Shown: positions 18,111-27,250, counted from the first letter of the stretch. The stretch is 64,000 nucleotides of DNA from Pseudomonas sp. MN1F (GCF_009391885.1 NZ_VZII01000031.1:1-64000); one strand, 5' to 3'. Made by a program: numbers and translations. Notes: generated by a model from the letters alone, not told the origin.

Positions 18111-19067
18111 CTATGCCAGGGCATTGACCTCGACGGTGATGTGGGCCAGCTCCTCGTGCACGCTCAACGCCTGGCGCACGCTGTCGGCGCTCAGTGCGGC
18201 CTGGGTGGCCAGGCTGAGGATGCAGGCGTACTGGTCCTTGCCCACGCGCCACACGTGCAGGTCGGTGATGGTGGCGGGCACCGGCAGTTCGGCGACCACT
18301 TCGCGAATTTCCTCGACCACCGGCGCATCCATCTCGGCATCCAGCAAAACGCGGCCGGTATCGCGCAGCAGGCCGCGAGCCCAGAGCGCCACCAGCACCG
18401 CACCGACCAGGCCCATCACCGGGTCGAGCCAGCTGGCGCCCCAGAACTTGCCGGCCAGCAGGGCGACGATCGCCAGCACCGACGTGGCGGCGTCGGCGAT
18501 CACGTGCAGGTAGGCCGAGCGCAGGTTCAGGTCGTGGTGATGATGGCCGTGGTGGTGGTGATGGTCATGGCCATGGCCATGGCCATGGCCATGGTCATGG
18601 TGGTGATGATCGTGGTCGTCGCGCAGCAGCCAGGCGCAGATCAGGTTCACGGCCAGGCCGATCACCGCGATGAAGATCGCCTCGTCATAGTGGATCGGCC
18701 CTGGCGTCAGCAGGCGCTCGGCCGACTGGAAGGCCATCAGCCCGGCCACACCGAGCAGCAGCAGGGCGCTGGAGTAGCCGCCGAGGATCTCGATCTTCCA
18801 GGTGCCAAAAGCGAAGCGTTGGTCCTTGGCATAACGACGCGCGGCAGCGTAGGCCAGCAGCGACAACCCCAGGGCCAGGGCGTGCGAGCTCATGTGCCAG
18901 CCGTCGGCGAGCAGGGCCATGGAGTTGAAGAACCAGCCCCCGGCGATTTCCGCCACCATCATGATCGCCGTCAGCCACACGGCCAGGCGTGTCTTGCGCT
19001 CGGCGCCGAGGTTGCTGGTGTGGAACTGGTGGCTGTGCTGCCAGCGGCCTGAGGTTTGTGTCGCCAT
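18111..19067 (-). CDS. dmeF: DmeF-type cation diffusion facilitator (Co/Ni efflux)
   Basis: This 318-residue CDF transporter has about six TM helices and a cytoplasmic C-terminal domain. Metal-site motifs include HMSSHALAL with the preceding LLADGWH, and HVIADAATS. A cytosolic loop between TM4 and TM5 is extremely His-rich (about residues 155-180), encoded by a hexanucleotide repeat. It exports divalent metal from the cytoplasm by proton antiport. Divergence from a CsoR/RcnR-type regulator with a shared operator supports DmeF (Co/Ni) over zinc-specific CzcD. Confidence 0.88.
   Translation of the reverse strand: MATQTSGRWQHSHQFHTSNLGAERKTRLAVWLTAIMMVAEIAGGWFFNSMALLADGWHMSSHALALGLSLLAYAAARRYAKDQRFAFGTWKIEILGGYSSALLLLGVAGLMAFQSAERLLTPGPIHYDEAIFIAVIGLAVNLICAWLLRDDHDHHHHDHGHGHGHGHDHHHHHGHHHHDLNLRSAYLHVIADAATSVLAIVALLAGKFWGASWLDPVMGLVGAVLVALWARGLLRDTGRVLLDAEMDAPVVEEIREVVAELPVPATITDLHVWRVGKDQYACILSLATQAALSADSVRQALSVHEELAHITVEVNALA
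18561..18600. repeat. hexanucleotide repeat encoding Gly-His dipeptides in dmeF
   Basis: About six copies of a GGCCAT/GGTCAT unit lie in tandem. On the coding strand they specify alternating His and Gly in the metal-binding loop. Unit changes keep the frame, so copy number can vary without breaking the protein. Confidence 0.85.
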
Positions 19068-19097
19068 GGTTTATCATGCTCCCGGAAAGTCGAGAAA

Positions 19098-19116
19098 TAT
19101 ACTATACCCCAGTATA
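19098..19116. promoter_or_regulatory. candidate RcnR/DmeR operator between dmeF and its regulator
   Basis: The palindrome TATACT-ATACCCC-AGTATA contains, on the minus strand, TACT-GGGG-TAT-AGTA. That is close to the RcnR-type consensus TACT-G-rich-AGTA. It lies 31 bases upstream of dmeF and 22 bases upstream of the regulator, where one bound repressor could block both promoters. Binding is inferred from the motif. Confidence 0.75.
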
Positions 19117-19138
19117 CCTATCATCTTGTGAGTGAGAA

Positions 19139-19414
19139 ATGGCACATACGATCAAGAGCAAGAAGCAGCTGCTGACCCGCGTGCGCAAGATCAAAGGCCA
19201 GGCCGCTGCCCTGGAGACCGCACTGGAGCAGGACAAGGACTGCCTGGCGATCCTCCAGCAGATCGCTGCCGTGCGCGGCGCGGTGAACGGGCTGATGACC
19301 GAAGTCATGGAAGGGCACATCCGCGAACACCTGGTGGCGGAAGGGCTGAGCGCCGAGGAACGGCAGGAAGAGGCGGACAAGGTGGCGGCGTTGTTGCGGT
19401 CTTATCTGAAGTGA
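19139..19414 (+). CDS. dmeR: CsoR/RcnR-family metal-responsive repressor (DmeR-like)
   Basis: This 91-residue all-helical DUF156 protein begins MAHTIKSKKQLLTRVRKIKGQ, with one Cys (DKDCLAI) and His residues at 3 and 60/64. An N-terminal His plus the internal Cys and His resembles the WXYZ nickel/cobalt site of RcnR rather than the two-Cys copper site of CsoR. It should repress dmeF and itself until metal binds. It is divergent from dmeF, and a second palindrome overlaps its stop codon. Confidence 0.85.
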   Translation: MAHTIKSKKQLLTRVRKIKGQAAALETALEQDKDCLAILQQIAAVRGAVNGLMTEVMEGHIREHLVAEGLSAEERQEEADKVAALLRSYLK

Positions 19415-19430
19415 TACCCCCTGGGGGTAT
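19414..19430. promoter_or_regulatory. second CsoR/RcnR-like palindrome at the end of dmeR
   Basis: ATACCCCC-T-GGGGGTAT is a perfect 17-base dyad whose first base is the last base of the dmeR stop. It shares ATACCCC with the upstream operator. Nothing it would regulate starts just downstream on the plus strand. The LysR gene at 19563 ends towards it. Function is unknown; no T run makes a terminator unlikely. Confidence 0.6.
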
Positions 19431-19562
19431 ATGGCAGGAGGTCCATTTTCCCACGAGACGATCAGTTGAGAGCTACAACACAGTCCTAACCAGCTCATAT
19501 GGCCAATCCCGATTACGTTGGCGGGGTTCGGGCTGTTGTGGACTGCAAGGACTTCGCCTGCC

Positions 19563-20477
19563 TTAGCGGCGGTTCGACGCCTCGATAAACGTTTGGGCCT
19601 GGATCAATCGTTCAACCAGCCCCGCCGAATAGCCTGGCAACCCGGCAAAATCCCGCGCGCACAACAGCAACCGTCGGTTGGCCCAATCCTCTCGCAGCGC
19701 CACCCAGTGCATCGGCAACACCCCCTTCCAGCGCTGCACCGATGCCAGCGGCACCACGCCGATACCGGCACCACCGGCGACCATGCGAATCACCCCGTCA
19801 AACCCTTCGGCCCGCACCCGTACTTGCATGCGGTGGCCTTCGCGCAGGGCCTGTTCCTCCAGGTACAGCGCCAGGGCGCTGTTCGCCCCCAGCCCGACAT
19901 GGCCGTGGGCAAGGCAATCGACGAAGCTCGGGGCGGGCGCTGCGGCGAGGGGATGATCCAGCGGAGTCACCAGCACCAGCGGATCATCGCGAAACGGCAA
20001 GGTCTGCAGATGGGTGCTGGGCGCTGCGGTGGAAATGATGCCCAGATCCGCCATGCCCTGAGTGATCGCCTGCACGATGCGCAGGCTGGGCAGCTCCTGC
20101 ACCTCGACGCTGATCCCAGGGTTGTCGGCGAGGTAGCTGGCCAGCAGTTCCGGTAGGTATTCGGTCAGCGCCGCCGTGTTGCACAGCAGCCGCACCTGCC
20201 CTTGCTGGCCCTTGGCATAGTGAGCCAGGTCGAACTGCAGACGCTCGACTTGCTGGCCGATCAGTCGCGCATGCTGCAGCAGCGCCTGCCCGGCGGGTGT
20301 CGGCTGCACGCCACGGCGATTGCGCTCGAGCAAAGGTGTGCCAAGCGAGGCCTCCATCGCGCGGATACGTGCACTGGCCGCTGGCAGCGACAGATGGCTG
20401 CGGCGGGCGCCAGCGGTGATGTTGCCGCATTCGGCAGTGTGCTGGAAAAGCCGAAGGTCGATCAGGTCGAAATGCAT
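19563..20477 (-). CDS. LysR-family transcriptional regulator
   Basis: This 304-residue protein has an N-terminal HTH (MHFDLIDLRLFQHTAECGN, SLPAASARIRAME) and a LysR effector domain. The ATG at 20477 has a GAGG site 7 bases before it; an upstream start would add six residues. It is divergent from a TauE/SafE-family transporter gene, which it probably controls. I cannot tell the inducer. Similar LysR/TauE pairs are linked to sulfonate, sulfite or organic-acid export, so no substrate is assigned. Confidence 0.9.
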   Translation of the reverse strand: MHFDLIDLRLFQHTAECGNITAGARRSHLSLPAASARIRAMEASLGTPLLERNRRGVQPTPAGQALLQHARLIGQQVERLQFDLAHYAKGQQGQVRLLCNTAALTEYLPELLASYLADNPGISVEVQELPSLRIVQAITQGMADLGIISTAAPSTHLQTLPFRDDPLVLVTPLDHPLAAAPAPSFVDCLAHGHVGLGANSALALYLEEQALREGHRMQVRVRAEGFDGVIRMVAGGAGIGVVPLASVQRWKGVLPMHWVALREDWANRRLLLCARDFAGLPGYSAGLVERLIQAQTFIEASNRR

Positions 20478-20546
20478 CTGCCTCTGTCCTGGCAAGAGTC
20501 TGGCTGAGTATATGGCAGATTTTCACACCATCCGCTGCGCGCCATC

Positions 20547-21320
20547 ATGGCGGCCATGGATACCTTGATCGCTTTCTACCAGAACATCGGCCCGGCACTG
20601 ACGCTGCTGGTGGTCATCACCTTCCTGCTGGCCGGTGCTGTCAAAGGTGTGATCGGCCTCGGCCTGCCGACCATCGCCATGGGCTTGCTGGGGCTGGCTA
20701 TGCCACCGGCGCAGGCTGCGGCGCTTCTGATCGTTCCGTCGACGCTGACCAACCTTTGGCAACTCGCAGCCGGAGGGCATCTGCCGGCGCTGCTGCGCAG
20801 GCTTGGGCCGATGCTGGCGATGATCTTCGTCGGTACCTTGCTGGGCAGTGCCTGGCTGGGTATCAACAGCGGGCCCTGGGCGGTGCATGCGTTGGGGGCG
20901 GCGCTGGTGATCTACGCGCTGTACGGGCTGGCAGGCCCGGCGTTGCGGCTGGCGCCGAAGCGGGAAGGCTGGCTGGGGCCGGTCTGTGGGCTGGTGACCG
21001 GTGTGGTCACTGCGGCCACTGGCGTTTTCGTAATGCCTGCGGTGCCTTACCTGCAGAGCCTGGGCCTGAGCCGCGACGAGATGATCCAGGCGCTGGGCCT
21101 GTCGTTCACGGTCTCGACCCTGGCGTTGGCCTTCGGCCTGGCGGGGCAGGATGCCCTGGGTGGGCAAGCGCTGGGTGCTTCGTTGCTGATGCTGGCGCCG
21201 GCGTTGCTGGGCATGCTCGCGGGGCAGTGGCTGCGCCAGCGCATCAGCGCAGCGCTGTTCAAGCGCTGCTTCTTCATAGGCCTGGCCGCACTGGGCGGCC
21301 ACCTGCTGATCAACGGTTAG
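20547..21320 (+). CDS. TauE/SafE-family membrane transporter (putative anion exporter)
   Basis: This 257-residue integral membrane protein has about 7-8 hydrophobic segments and the family's internal duplication (GAVKGVIGLGLPTIAMGLL near the start, VTGVVTAATGVFVMPAVPYL in the second half). TauE/SafE proteins export sulfite, sulfoacetate or related anions; the substrate here is unknown. Starts at 20547 or 20556 are both possible and neither has a strong RBS. The 3' end overlaps the convergent monooxygenase gene by 11 bases. Confidence 0.87.
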   Translation: MAAMDTLIAFYQNIGPALTLLVVITFLLAGAVKGVIGLGLPTIAMGLLGLAMPPAQAAALLIVPSTLTNLWQLAAGGHLPALLRRLGPMLAMIFVGTLLGSAWLGINSGPWAVHALGAALVIYALYGLAGPALRLAPKREGWLGPVCGLVTGVVTAATGVFVMPAVPYLQSLGLSRDEMIQALGLSFTVSTLALAFGLAGQDALGGQALGASLLMLAPALLGMLAGQWLRQRISAALFKRCFFIGLAALGGHLLING

Positions 21321-21624
21321 CGGACGAGGCGCTGGGCATGACGATCGGCTGGATGTCGAAATCGCGCTCCAGGTAGTCCATGCGCTTTTCGAAGAACTCG
21401 ACCATGTGCGGCAGTGCCGAGTGCTCGTCCAGCGCGGCCTTGTTTGCCCACACCTCATAGAAGACGAACAGGCTCGGGTCCTGCTGGTCGCGCAGCATGT
21501 GGTATTCGATGCAGCCCGGCTCCTGGCGGCTTGGCTCGACATAGGCGCGGAACAGGGTTTCGAACGCTTCGGCCATTTCCGGACGGGTCTTGGCCTTGAG
21601 GATGAATGCGTGCTGCTGGCTCAT
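21310..21624 (-). CDS. YgiN-like antibiotic biosynthesis monooxygenase (ABM) domain protein
   Basis: This 104-residue ABM-fold protein has FILKAKTRPEMAEAFETLF, EPGCIEYHMLRDQQDPSLFVFYEVW and LPHMVEFF. The family are cofactor-free oxygenases; YgiN acts as a quinol monooxygenase and pairs functionally with MdaB. Here mdaB starts 157 bases away in divergent orientation, which supports a joint quinone-redox role. The stop overlaps the end of the TauE gene. Confidence 0.87.
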   Translation of the reverse strand: MSQQHAFILKAKTRPEMAEAFETLFRAYVEPSRQEPGCIEYHMLRDQQDPSLFVFYEVWANKAALDEHSALPHMVEFFEKRMDYLERDFDIQPIVMPSASSANR

Positions 21625-21781
21625 TGATCGTACTCACTGAAGAAGGGTGAATCGATTTTACGGCAATAATTAAGTCTGTATTCGTGACTTCAGGTCAATT
21701 GTATTTTGCCCTGTACCCGCTGTATCCCACGCCCGCGAGCCATTACTGTGCCGGTCATCCATTTATGACGCGAGGCCCAGC

Positions 21782-22372
21782 ATGAAAAAGATCCTTCTGC
21801 TCAATGGCGGCAAACAGTTCGCTCACTCCGACGGCCGCCTCAACCAGACCCTGCACGACGCCGCCCTGGCGCATCTGGACCGTGCCGGTTTCGATGTGCA
21901 GCAAACCTTCATCGACGGTGGCTACGACGCCCAGGCCGAGGTCGAGAAATTCCTCTGGGCCGATGTGATCATCTACCAGATGCCAGGCTGGTGGATGGGC
22001 GCGCCGTGGACCGTGAAGAAGTACATCGACGATGTCTTCACCGCCGGCCACGGCAGCCTCTATGCCAACGACGGCCGCACCCGCTCCGATCACTCGCAGA
22101 AGTACGGCAGCGGTGGCCTGGTGCACGGCAAGCAGTACATGCTGTCATTGACCTGGAACGCGCCACAGCAAGCGTTCGATGACCCGAGCGACTTCTTCGA
22201 GGGCAAGGGTGTGGATGCGGTGTATTTCCCGTTCCACAAGGCCAACCAGTTCCTCGGCATGACCGGCCTGCCAACCTTCCTTGCGGTGGATGTGATGAAA
22301 CGCCCGGATGTGCCGGCAGCCCTGGCGGCCTATGAAGCTCATCTGGACAAGGTGTTCGGCAAGGCTATCTAA
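21782..22372 (+). CDS. mdaB: MdaB-type NAD(P)H:quinone oxidoreductase
   Basis: This 196-residue flavodoxin-like protein opens MKKILLLNGGKQFAHS. It has the MdaB signatures YQMPGWWMGAPWTVKKYIDDV and LSLTWNAP. MdaB reduces quinones by two electrons with NADPH and FAD, protecting against quinone and oxidative stress. It is divergent from a YgiN-like gene and followed 30 bases later by a LysR gene in the same direction, probably its regulator. Confidence 0.92.
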   Translation: MKKILLLNGGKQFAHSDGRLNQTLHDAALAHLDRAGFDVQQTFIDGGYDAQAEVEKFLWADVIIYQMPGWWMGAPWTVKKYIDDVFTAGHGSLYANDGRTRSDHSQKYGSGGLVHGKQYMLSLTWNAPQQAFDDPSDFFEGKGVDAVYFPFHKANQFLGMTGLPTFLAVDVMKRPDVPAALAAYEAHLDKVFGKAI

Positions 22373-22402
22373 TCCCTGCACGGACCCAGCACAGGCGCTC
22401 AA

Positions 22403-23299
22403 GTGAAAACCCGATCCGAAGAACTCCTGGTATTTGTCGCCGTCATCGACTGCGGCTCGATTTCTGCCGCTGCCGAGCAGATGGGCCAGACCCCATCCGC
22501 TGTCAGCCGCACGCTGTCACGCCTGGAAGCCAAGCTCGGCACCACCTTGGTCAACCGCACCACCCGGCGCATGGACCTCACCGAAGAAGGCCGCTTCTTC
22601 CTTGAGCGTTCGCGCCGGGTGCTGGAGCAGATGGACGAGATGGAGGAGCGCCTGTCGATGAACCGCCAGACCCCGTCCGGGCGCCTGCGCATCAACGCCG
22701 CGGCGCCGTTCATGCTGCACGCCATCCTGCCGTGGATCGGCGAGTTCCGCCGCCAGTACCCCGGCATCGAACTGGAGCTCAACACCGACGACCTGATCAT
22801 CGACCTGCTGGAACAGAGCACCGACGTGGCCATCCGCATCGGCGATCTCGCCGACTCCAGCCTGCATGCCCGCTCCCTCGGCTGCAGCCCGGTACAGGTG
22901 CTGGCGAGCCCGGAGTACCTGGCACAGCACGGTACACCGGAAAAGGTCGAAGACCTGAACAATCACTGCCTGCTCGGCTTCAGCCAACCGGAGTCGCTCA
23001 ACCAGTGGCCGTTGCGCCACGCCCAGGGCGACCGCTGGGGCATCCGCCCGGCATTGATCGCGTCCAGTGGCGAGACCCTGCGCCAGCTGGCGCTGGCCGG
23101 GGAGGGCATCGTCGCCCTGTCGCACTTCATGACCCACGAAGACATCCGCGCCGGCCGCCTCAAGGTGCTGCTGAGCGAGGCCAGCAACGGCTACCGCCAG
23201 CCGATTCACGCGGTGTACTACCGCAACACGCAGCTGGCCTTGCGCATTCAGTGCTTCCTCGACTTCATCCAGCGCAAGCTGGCCATGTACGCCTGCTGA
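22403..23299 (+). CDS. LysR-family regulator downstream of mdaB
   Basis: This 298-residue LysR protein of the CrgA/YhjC-like group has its HTH at residues 1-60 (EELLVFVAVIDCGSISAAAEQ, PSAVSRTLSRLE) and an effector domain after LRINAAAPFMLH. The only fitting start is GTG at 22403. It follows mdaB closely in the same orientation, so it probably responds to quinones or electrophiles and controls mdaB. That link is positional. Confidence 0.9.
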   Translation: MKTRSEELLVFVAVIDCGSISAAAEQMGQTPSAVSRTLSRLEAKLGTTLVNRTTRRMDLTEEGRFFLERSRRVLEQMDEMEERLSMNRQTPSGRLRINAAAPFMLHAILPWIGEFRRQYPGIELELNTDDLIIDLLEQSTDVAIRIGDLADSSLHARSLGCSPVQVLASPEYLAQHGTPEKVEDLNNHCLLGFSQPESLNQWPLRHAQGDRWGIRPALIASSGETLRQLALAGEGIVALSHFMTHEDIRAGRLKVLLSEASNGYRQPIHAVYYRNTQLALRIQCFLDFIQRKLAMYAC

Positions 23300-23416
23300 G
23301 TTGCCTGAACGCGACAGATTCTGTCCCCAGGCGGCGAAACTTCCTACGTTTGATTGCACAGTCAGAGCGCTTCGGCCTTACTGACTGCTCAACAAAAACA
23401 ACACCAAGGAAGTGTC

Positions 23417-25084
23417 ATGCGTATTGTCCCGTTCCACTACCTGGCTCTGGCAGCCGCGATCCTGAGCTGTTCCTCGACTTATGCTGCCACGTTGGACGGC
23501 GGCGCGGTGGCCGCGCCCGATCAATATGGTGCACAGGTAGCCGCCGATATTCTCAAGAAGGGCGGCAACGCGGTGGATGCTGCGGTAGCGACAGCCTTCA
23601 CCCTGGCGGTGACCTACCCCGAGGCGGGTAACATCGGCGGCGGTGGCTTCATGACCCTGTTCGTCGACGGCAAGCCGTACTTCCTCGACTATCGCGAAGT
23701 GGCGCCCAAGGCCGCCACGCGCAACATGTACCTGGACGACAAGGGCGAGGTGATCGAGAACCTGAGCTTGGTCGGCGTACGCGCCGCAGGCGTGCCCGGT
23801 ACGGTGATGGGCCTGTGGGAAGCCCACCAGAAATTCGGCAAGCTGCCCTGGAGCGAGCTGCTGACCCCGGCCATCGGCTATGCGAAAAACGGCTTCAAGG
23901 TCGCCGAAAAACAGTACCAGTACCGTAACGATGCCCAGGGCATGTTCAAGACCGCGACCAACTTCAACGACTATTTTGGCAACATGAAGGTCGGTGAACT
24001 GTTCAAACAGCCGGAAATGGCCCAGACCCTTGAACGCATCGCCGACAAAGGCGTGAGCGAGTTCTACCAGGGCAAGACCGCCGACCTGCTGGTGGCGCAG
24101 ATGCAGGCCGACAAGGGCCTGATCACCAAGGAAGACCTGAAGGATTACAAGGCCGTGTGGCGTGAGCCGATGGCCCTGAGCTGGCGCGGCAATGTGGTCT
24201 ACACCGCGCCGCCACCAAGCTCCGGCGGCGTCGCCTTGGCCCAGCTGCTGGGCCTCAAGGAAGACCGGGCGGCGGACTTCAAGGGGGTGGCGCACAACTC
24301 GGCGCAGTACATCCATCTGCTGTCGGAGATCGAGAAACGCGTGTTCGCCGACCGCGCCGACTACCTGGGCGACCCGGCGTTCACCAAGGTGCCGGTCGAC
24401 CAGTTGGTGGCCAAGGACTACCTGGCCAAGCGCGCCGCCCAGGTCAACCCGAAGGCCATCTCCGAAACCGACAAGGTCAAGCCAGGCCTGGAGCCGCACC
24501 AGACCACGCACTTCTCGATCGTCGACAAGCAGGGCAACGCGGTCAGCAACACCTACACCCTCAACCTCGATTATGGCAGCGGCGTGGTGGTCAAGGGTGC
24601 GGGCTTCCTGCTCAACGACGAGATGGACGACTTCAGCGCCAAGCCTGGCGCCGCAAATGCCTTTGGCGTGGTCGGCGGTGACGCCAACGCCATCGAACCG
24701 GGCAAGCGCATGCTGTCGTCGATGAGCCCGAGCCTGATGACTCGCGATGGCAAGGTCGAGCTGGTGATCGGGACGCCAGGTGGTTCGCGGATCTTTACCT
24801 CGATCTTCCAGGTGATGAACAACCTGTACGACTACGGCATGCCGCTGGAGAAGGCCGTGGCGGCGCAGCGTGTGCACCACCAGTTGCTGCCCAAGGACAC
24901 CATCTACTTTGACAGCTATGCGCCGTTGACTGGCCCGGTGGCCGATGAGCTGAAGAAGATGGGCTATGTACTGGAGGATCAGGGCTGGGAGATGGGGGAT
25001 ATCCAGGCGATCCGGGTGAACGGGGCACAGCTTGAGACTGCGTCCGATCCGCGCGGGCGCGGGGTGGGGATGATCGTCAAGTAA
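23417..25084 (+). CDS. ggt: gamma-glutamyltransferase (glutathione hydrolase), periplasmic
   Basis: This 555-residue precursor has a signal peptide (MRIVPFHYLALAAAILSC to STYA). It self-cleaves before Thr363 in HQTTHFS to give large and small subunits. The active-site loop MLSSMSPSLM and the oxyanion motif PGGSRI are present. GGT splits glutathione and transfers the gamma-glutamyl group in the periplasm. The ATG at 23417 follows AAGGA and starts the signal peptide; the open frame extends 63 bases further upstream without support. Confidence 0.94.
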   Translation: MRIVPFHYLALAAAILSCSSTYAATLDGGAVAAPDQYGAQVAADILKKGGNAVDAAVATAFTLAVTYPEAGNIGGGGFMTLFVDGKPYFLDYREVAPKAATRNMYLDDKGEVIENLSLVGVRAAGVPGTVMGLWEAHQKFGKLPWSELLTPAIGYAKNGFKVAEKQYQYRNDAQGMFKTATNFNDYFGNMKVGELFKQPEMAQTLERIADKGVSEFYQGKTADLLVAQMQADKGLITKEDLKDYKAVWREPMALSWRGNVVYTAPPPSSGGVALAQLLGLKEDRAADFKGVAHNSAQYIHLLSEIEKRVFADRADYLGDPAFTKVPVDQLVAKDYLAKRAAQVNPKAISETDKVKPGLEPHQTTHFSIVDKQGNAVSNTYTLNLDYGSGVVVKGAGFLLNDEMDDFSAKPGAANAFGVVGGDANAIEPGKRMLSSMSPSLMTRDGKVELVIGTPGGSRIFTSIFQVMNNLYDYGMPLEKAVAAQRVHHQLLPKDTIYFDSYAPLTGPVADELKKMGYVLEDQGWEMGDIQAIRVNGAQLETASDPRGRGVGMIVK

Positions 25085-25104
25085 CGCTGCATAGGCAGTG
25101 CTGA

Positions 25105-25132
25105 CGCATTCGCGGGTTTACCCGCGAATGCG
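25105..25132. terminator. bidirectional hairpin between ggt and mcpS
   Basis: CGCATTCGCGGGT and ACCCGCGAATGCG pair perfectly around a 2-base loop between converging ggt and mcpS. No T run follows. The core ATTCGCGGGTTTACCCGCGAAT is a common intergenic element of P. putida-group genomes, so it may be a REP-type repeat acting as a terminator. Confidence 0.6.
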
Positions 25133-25141
25133 ATCTGAAGG

Positions 25142-27061
25142 TCAGACGCGGAACTGGCTGACCAGCATCTGCAAGTGACCACCCAGGCGCGCCAGTTCTA
25201 CGCTGGACGCCGCCGTCTCATCACTGGCCGCCGCGGTCTGCTCCGACACATCCCGTACATTCAGGATGCTGCGGCTGATTTCTTCAGCCACCGCACTCTG
25301 CTGCTCGGCCGCTGCCGCGATCTGCTGGTTCATCGACTGGATGCTCGACACCGTGCTGGTGATGTTCTCCAGCGAAGCACCAGCCTTGCGCGCCAGCTCC
25401 ACACTGCTGTCGGTCAAGGTGCGGCTGCCCTGCATGGCATTGGCCACCTGCAGAGTGCCGTGCTGCAGGCTGGCCACCAGTTCTTCGATCTCTTCGGTGG
25501 ACTTCTGCGTACGCTGGGCCAGGCCACGTACTTCGTCGGCGACCACGGCAAAACCACGGCCGGCTTCACCGGCACGGGCCGCTTCGATCGCGGCGTTGAG
25601 CGCCAGCAGGTTGGTCTGCTCGGCCACCGACTTGATCACGTCCATCACGCTGCCGATCTTCTGGCTTTCCTGCTGCAGCAGGTTCATGGCCTCGGTGGAG
25701 CGGTGCACTTCCTCGGCCAGGCGTTCGATCTGGCTGATTGCCTCGCCAACCACGCGGTCACCGGCACGGGCCTCGTCGTCGGCACCGGTGGCGGCATGGG
25801 AAGCCTGCTCGGCGTTGCGCGCCACTTCCTGAACGGTAGCGGCCATTTCATGCATGGCGGTGGCCACCTGGTCGGTTTCGACCTTCTGGCTGTTGGCACC
25901 GGCGCTGGTCTGTTCGGTCACCGCCGACAGCTCTTCGGCGGCGCTGGCGATCTGGGTGACGCCGTCACGGATGCCGCTGATCAGCTCGCGCAGGGTCGTG
26001 CCCATGCGTGCGATGCCTTGTTGCAGCACGCCGATTTCGTCGCGGCGGGTGACGCGCAGGTCGTGGGTCAGGTCGCCACCGGCGATGCGTTCCACCGCTT
26101 GCAGGGTATCGCGCAGCGGGCGGGTGATCTGGCGGGTGATGACCACGGCGGCGATGACACCAGCCAGCAGGGCCAGCAGCGTGGCAATGGCCTGCAGGCT
26201 GCGGGCCTGGGCGCTCTCGGCATCGCGGCGTTCCAGCTGGATGCTGTACAGCGCGTCGCTGCGCTTGACGATATCGGCACCCTGCACGGTCATTTCTGCG
26301 CGGGCGACGGTGATTTCGGCGACCGCATCGCGGAACTGGCGCACGGCATCGCGGTAGGCCTGCACCGATTGCTCGAACTGCTGCACGCGGGTGGCTTCAG
26401 CTGGCAGCTGGCGCTTGAGGTTGTCGATATCGGCCAGCGCACCTTCCAGCTGGCGCAGGGCGGCCTGCTCGTTGGCGGTGGTGTTGTCGGCGATGTAGCC
26501 GCGCACGTCGACGCGCACTTGCAGCAATTGCTGGCGTGCCTTGCTGATCAGCTGGTACTGGGCCAGGCGCACGCTGTCAGCCTCGGGGCGGGACATGACG
26601 TCCTGGCTGAGCGATTCCATGGCGTCATCGGCCTTGGCGGCCGACACGTTCATCGCATCCCGGGCAGCCAGCGAGCTCTTGTAGCCGGCGCGCATCTTGT
26701 TCAGCGACACCTTGTACTCGCTGATGGTTTGCCCCAGATCCTTGAGCAGCGCGACGTTGGCCGGGCTGGTGAAAGTGGTGACCAGGTATTGCTGCTGCTT
26801 GCTGAAGGCGTCGAGCTTGGCCTGGGTGTTGGCAGCGGCGGCGTCATCCCCATTGGCGATCATGTATTGCAGGCGCGCAATGCGCAGGTCGGTCAGGTCC
26901 TTGTTGAGCTGGCCGATGTCGCCCATCCAGTTGCTGCGGTCAATCAGGCTGCCCAGGCTGGTCCAGCCAGTCAGGGCCAGCAGGCCGGTTAGAAACAGCA
27001 CCAGGCCGAAGCCCAGGCCAAGTTTGAGGTTGACGCTGATGTTGGCAAACCAGCAGTTCAT
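25142..27061 (-). CDS. mcpS: methyl-accepting chemotaxis protein with HBM sensor domain (McpS-like)
   Basis: This 639-residue chemoreceptor has TM1 at about 13-33, a large all-helical periplasmic bimodular (HBM) domain to about 280, TM2 near 285-305, then HAMP and a signalling tip (VVADEVRGLAQRT). Arg60 and Arg63 in DLRIARLQ match the positions I recall for TCA-acid binding in P. putida McpS, whose length is also 639. It should direct movement to malate, succinate and related acids through CheA/CheW. Ligand assignment rests on recalled similarity. Confidence 0.88.
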   Translation of the reverse strand: MNCWFANISVNLKLGLGFGLVLFLTGLLALTGWTSLGSLIDRSNWMGDIGQLNKDLTDLRIARLQYMIANGDDAAAANTQAKLDAFSKQQQYLVTTFTSPANVALLKDLGQTISEYKVSLNKMRAGYKSSLAARDAMNVSAAKADDAMESLSQDVMSRPEADSVRLAQYQLISKARQQLLQVRVDVRGYIADNTTANEQAALRQLEGALADIDNLKRQLPAEATRVQQFEQSVQAYRDAVRQFRDAVAEITVARAEMTVQGADIVKRSDALYSIQLERRDAESAQARSLQAIATLLALLAGVIAAVVITRQITRPLRDTLQAVERIAGGDLTHDLRVTRRDEIGVLQQGIARMGTTLRELISGIRDGVTQIASAAEELSAVTEQTSAGANSQKVETDQVATAMHEMAATVQEVARNAEQASHAATGADDEARAGDRVVGEAISQIERLAEEVHRSTEAMNLLQQESQKIGSVMDVIKSVAEQTNLLALNAAIEAARAGEAGRGFAVVADEVRGLAQRTQKSTEEIEELVASLQHGTLQVANAMQGSRTLTDSSVELARKAGASLENITSTVSSIQSMNQQIAAAAEQQSAVAEEISRSILNVRDVSEQTAAASDETAASSVELARLGGHLQMLVSQFRV

Positions 27062-27232
27062 GCACGCTCTCCAGAAAATTCATTCGCTCACTTGATCATC
27101 AATCGCAGGGCGTTGTTGTTCTGGGGCCCGCTGATTCGTGCAGGTGTTATCGGCACGGCACAGCGAAAGCTGAATCGCTTTTTCAGCTGATTTGCAATGT
27201 TGTGAAAACGTTTGCGTTTTGGAGATCGCTGA

Positions 27233-27250
27233 GGGCCGCAAAGCGGACCC
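27233..27250 (-). terminator. weak hairpin after the metallopeptidase gene
   Basis: GGGCCGC-AAA-GCGG-A-CCC forms a stem with one bulge 8 bases past the stop of the peptidase gene. No T run follows. The rest of 27062-27257 is the mcpS promoter region, with no other gene seen. Confidence 0.4.

Noticed and set aside
18561..18600. Mobile-element or assembly repeat
   Set aside because: It lies in frame in the known His-rich loop of DmeF and encodes sensible metal ligands.
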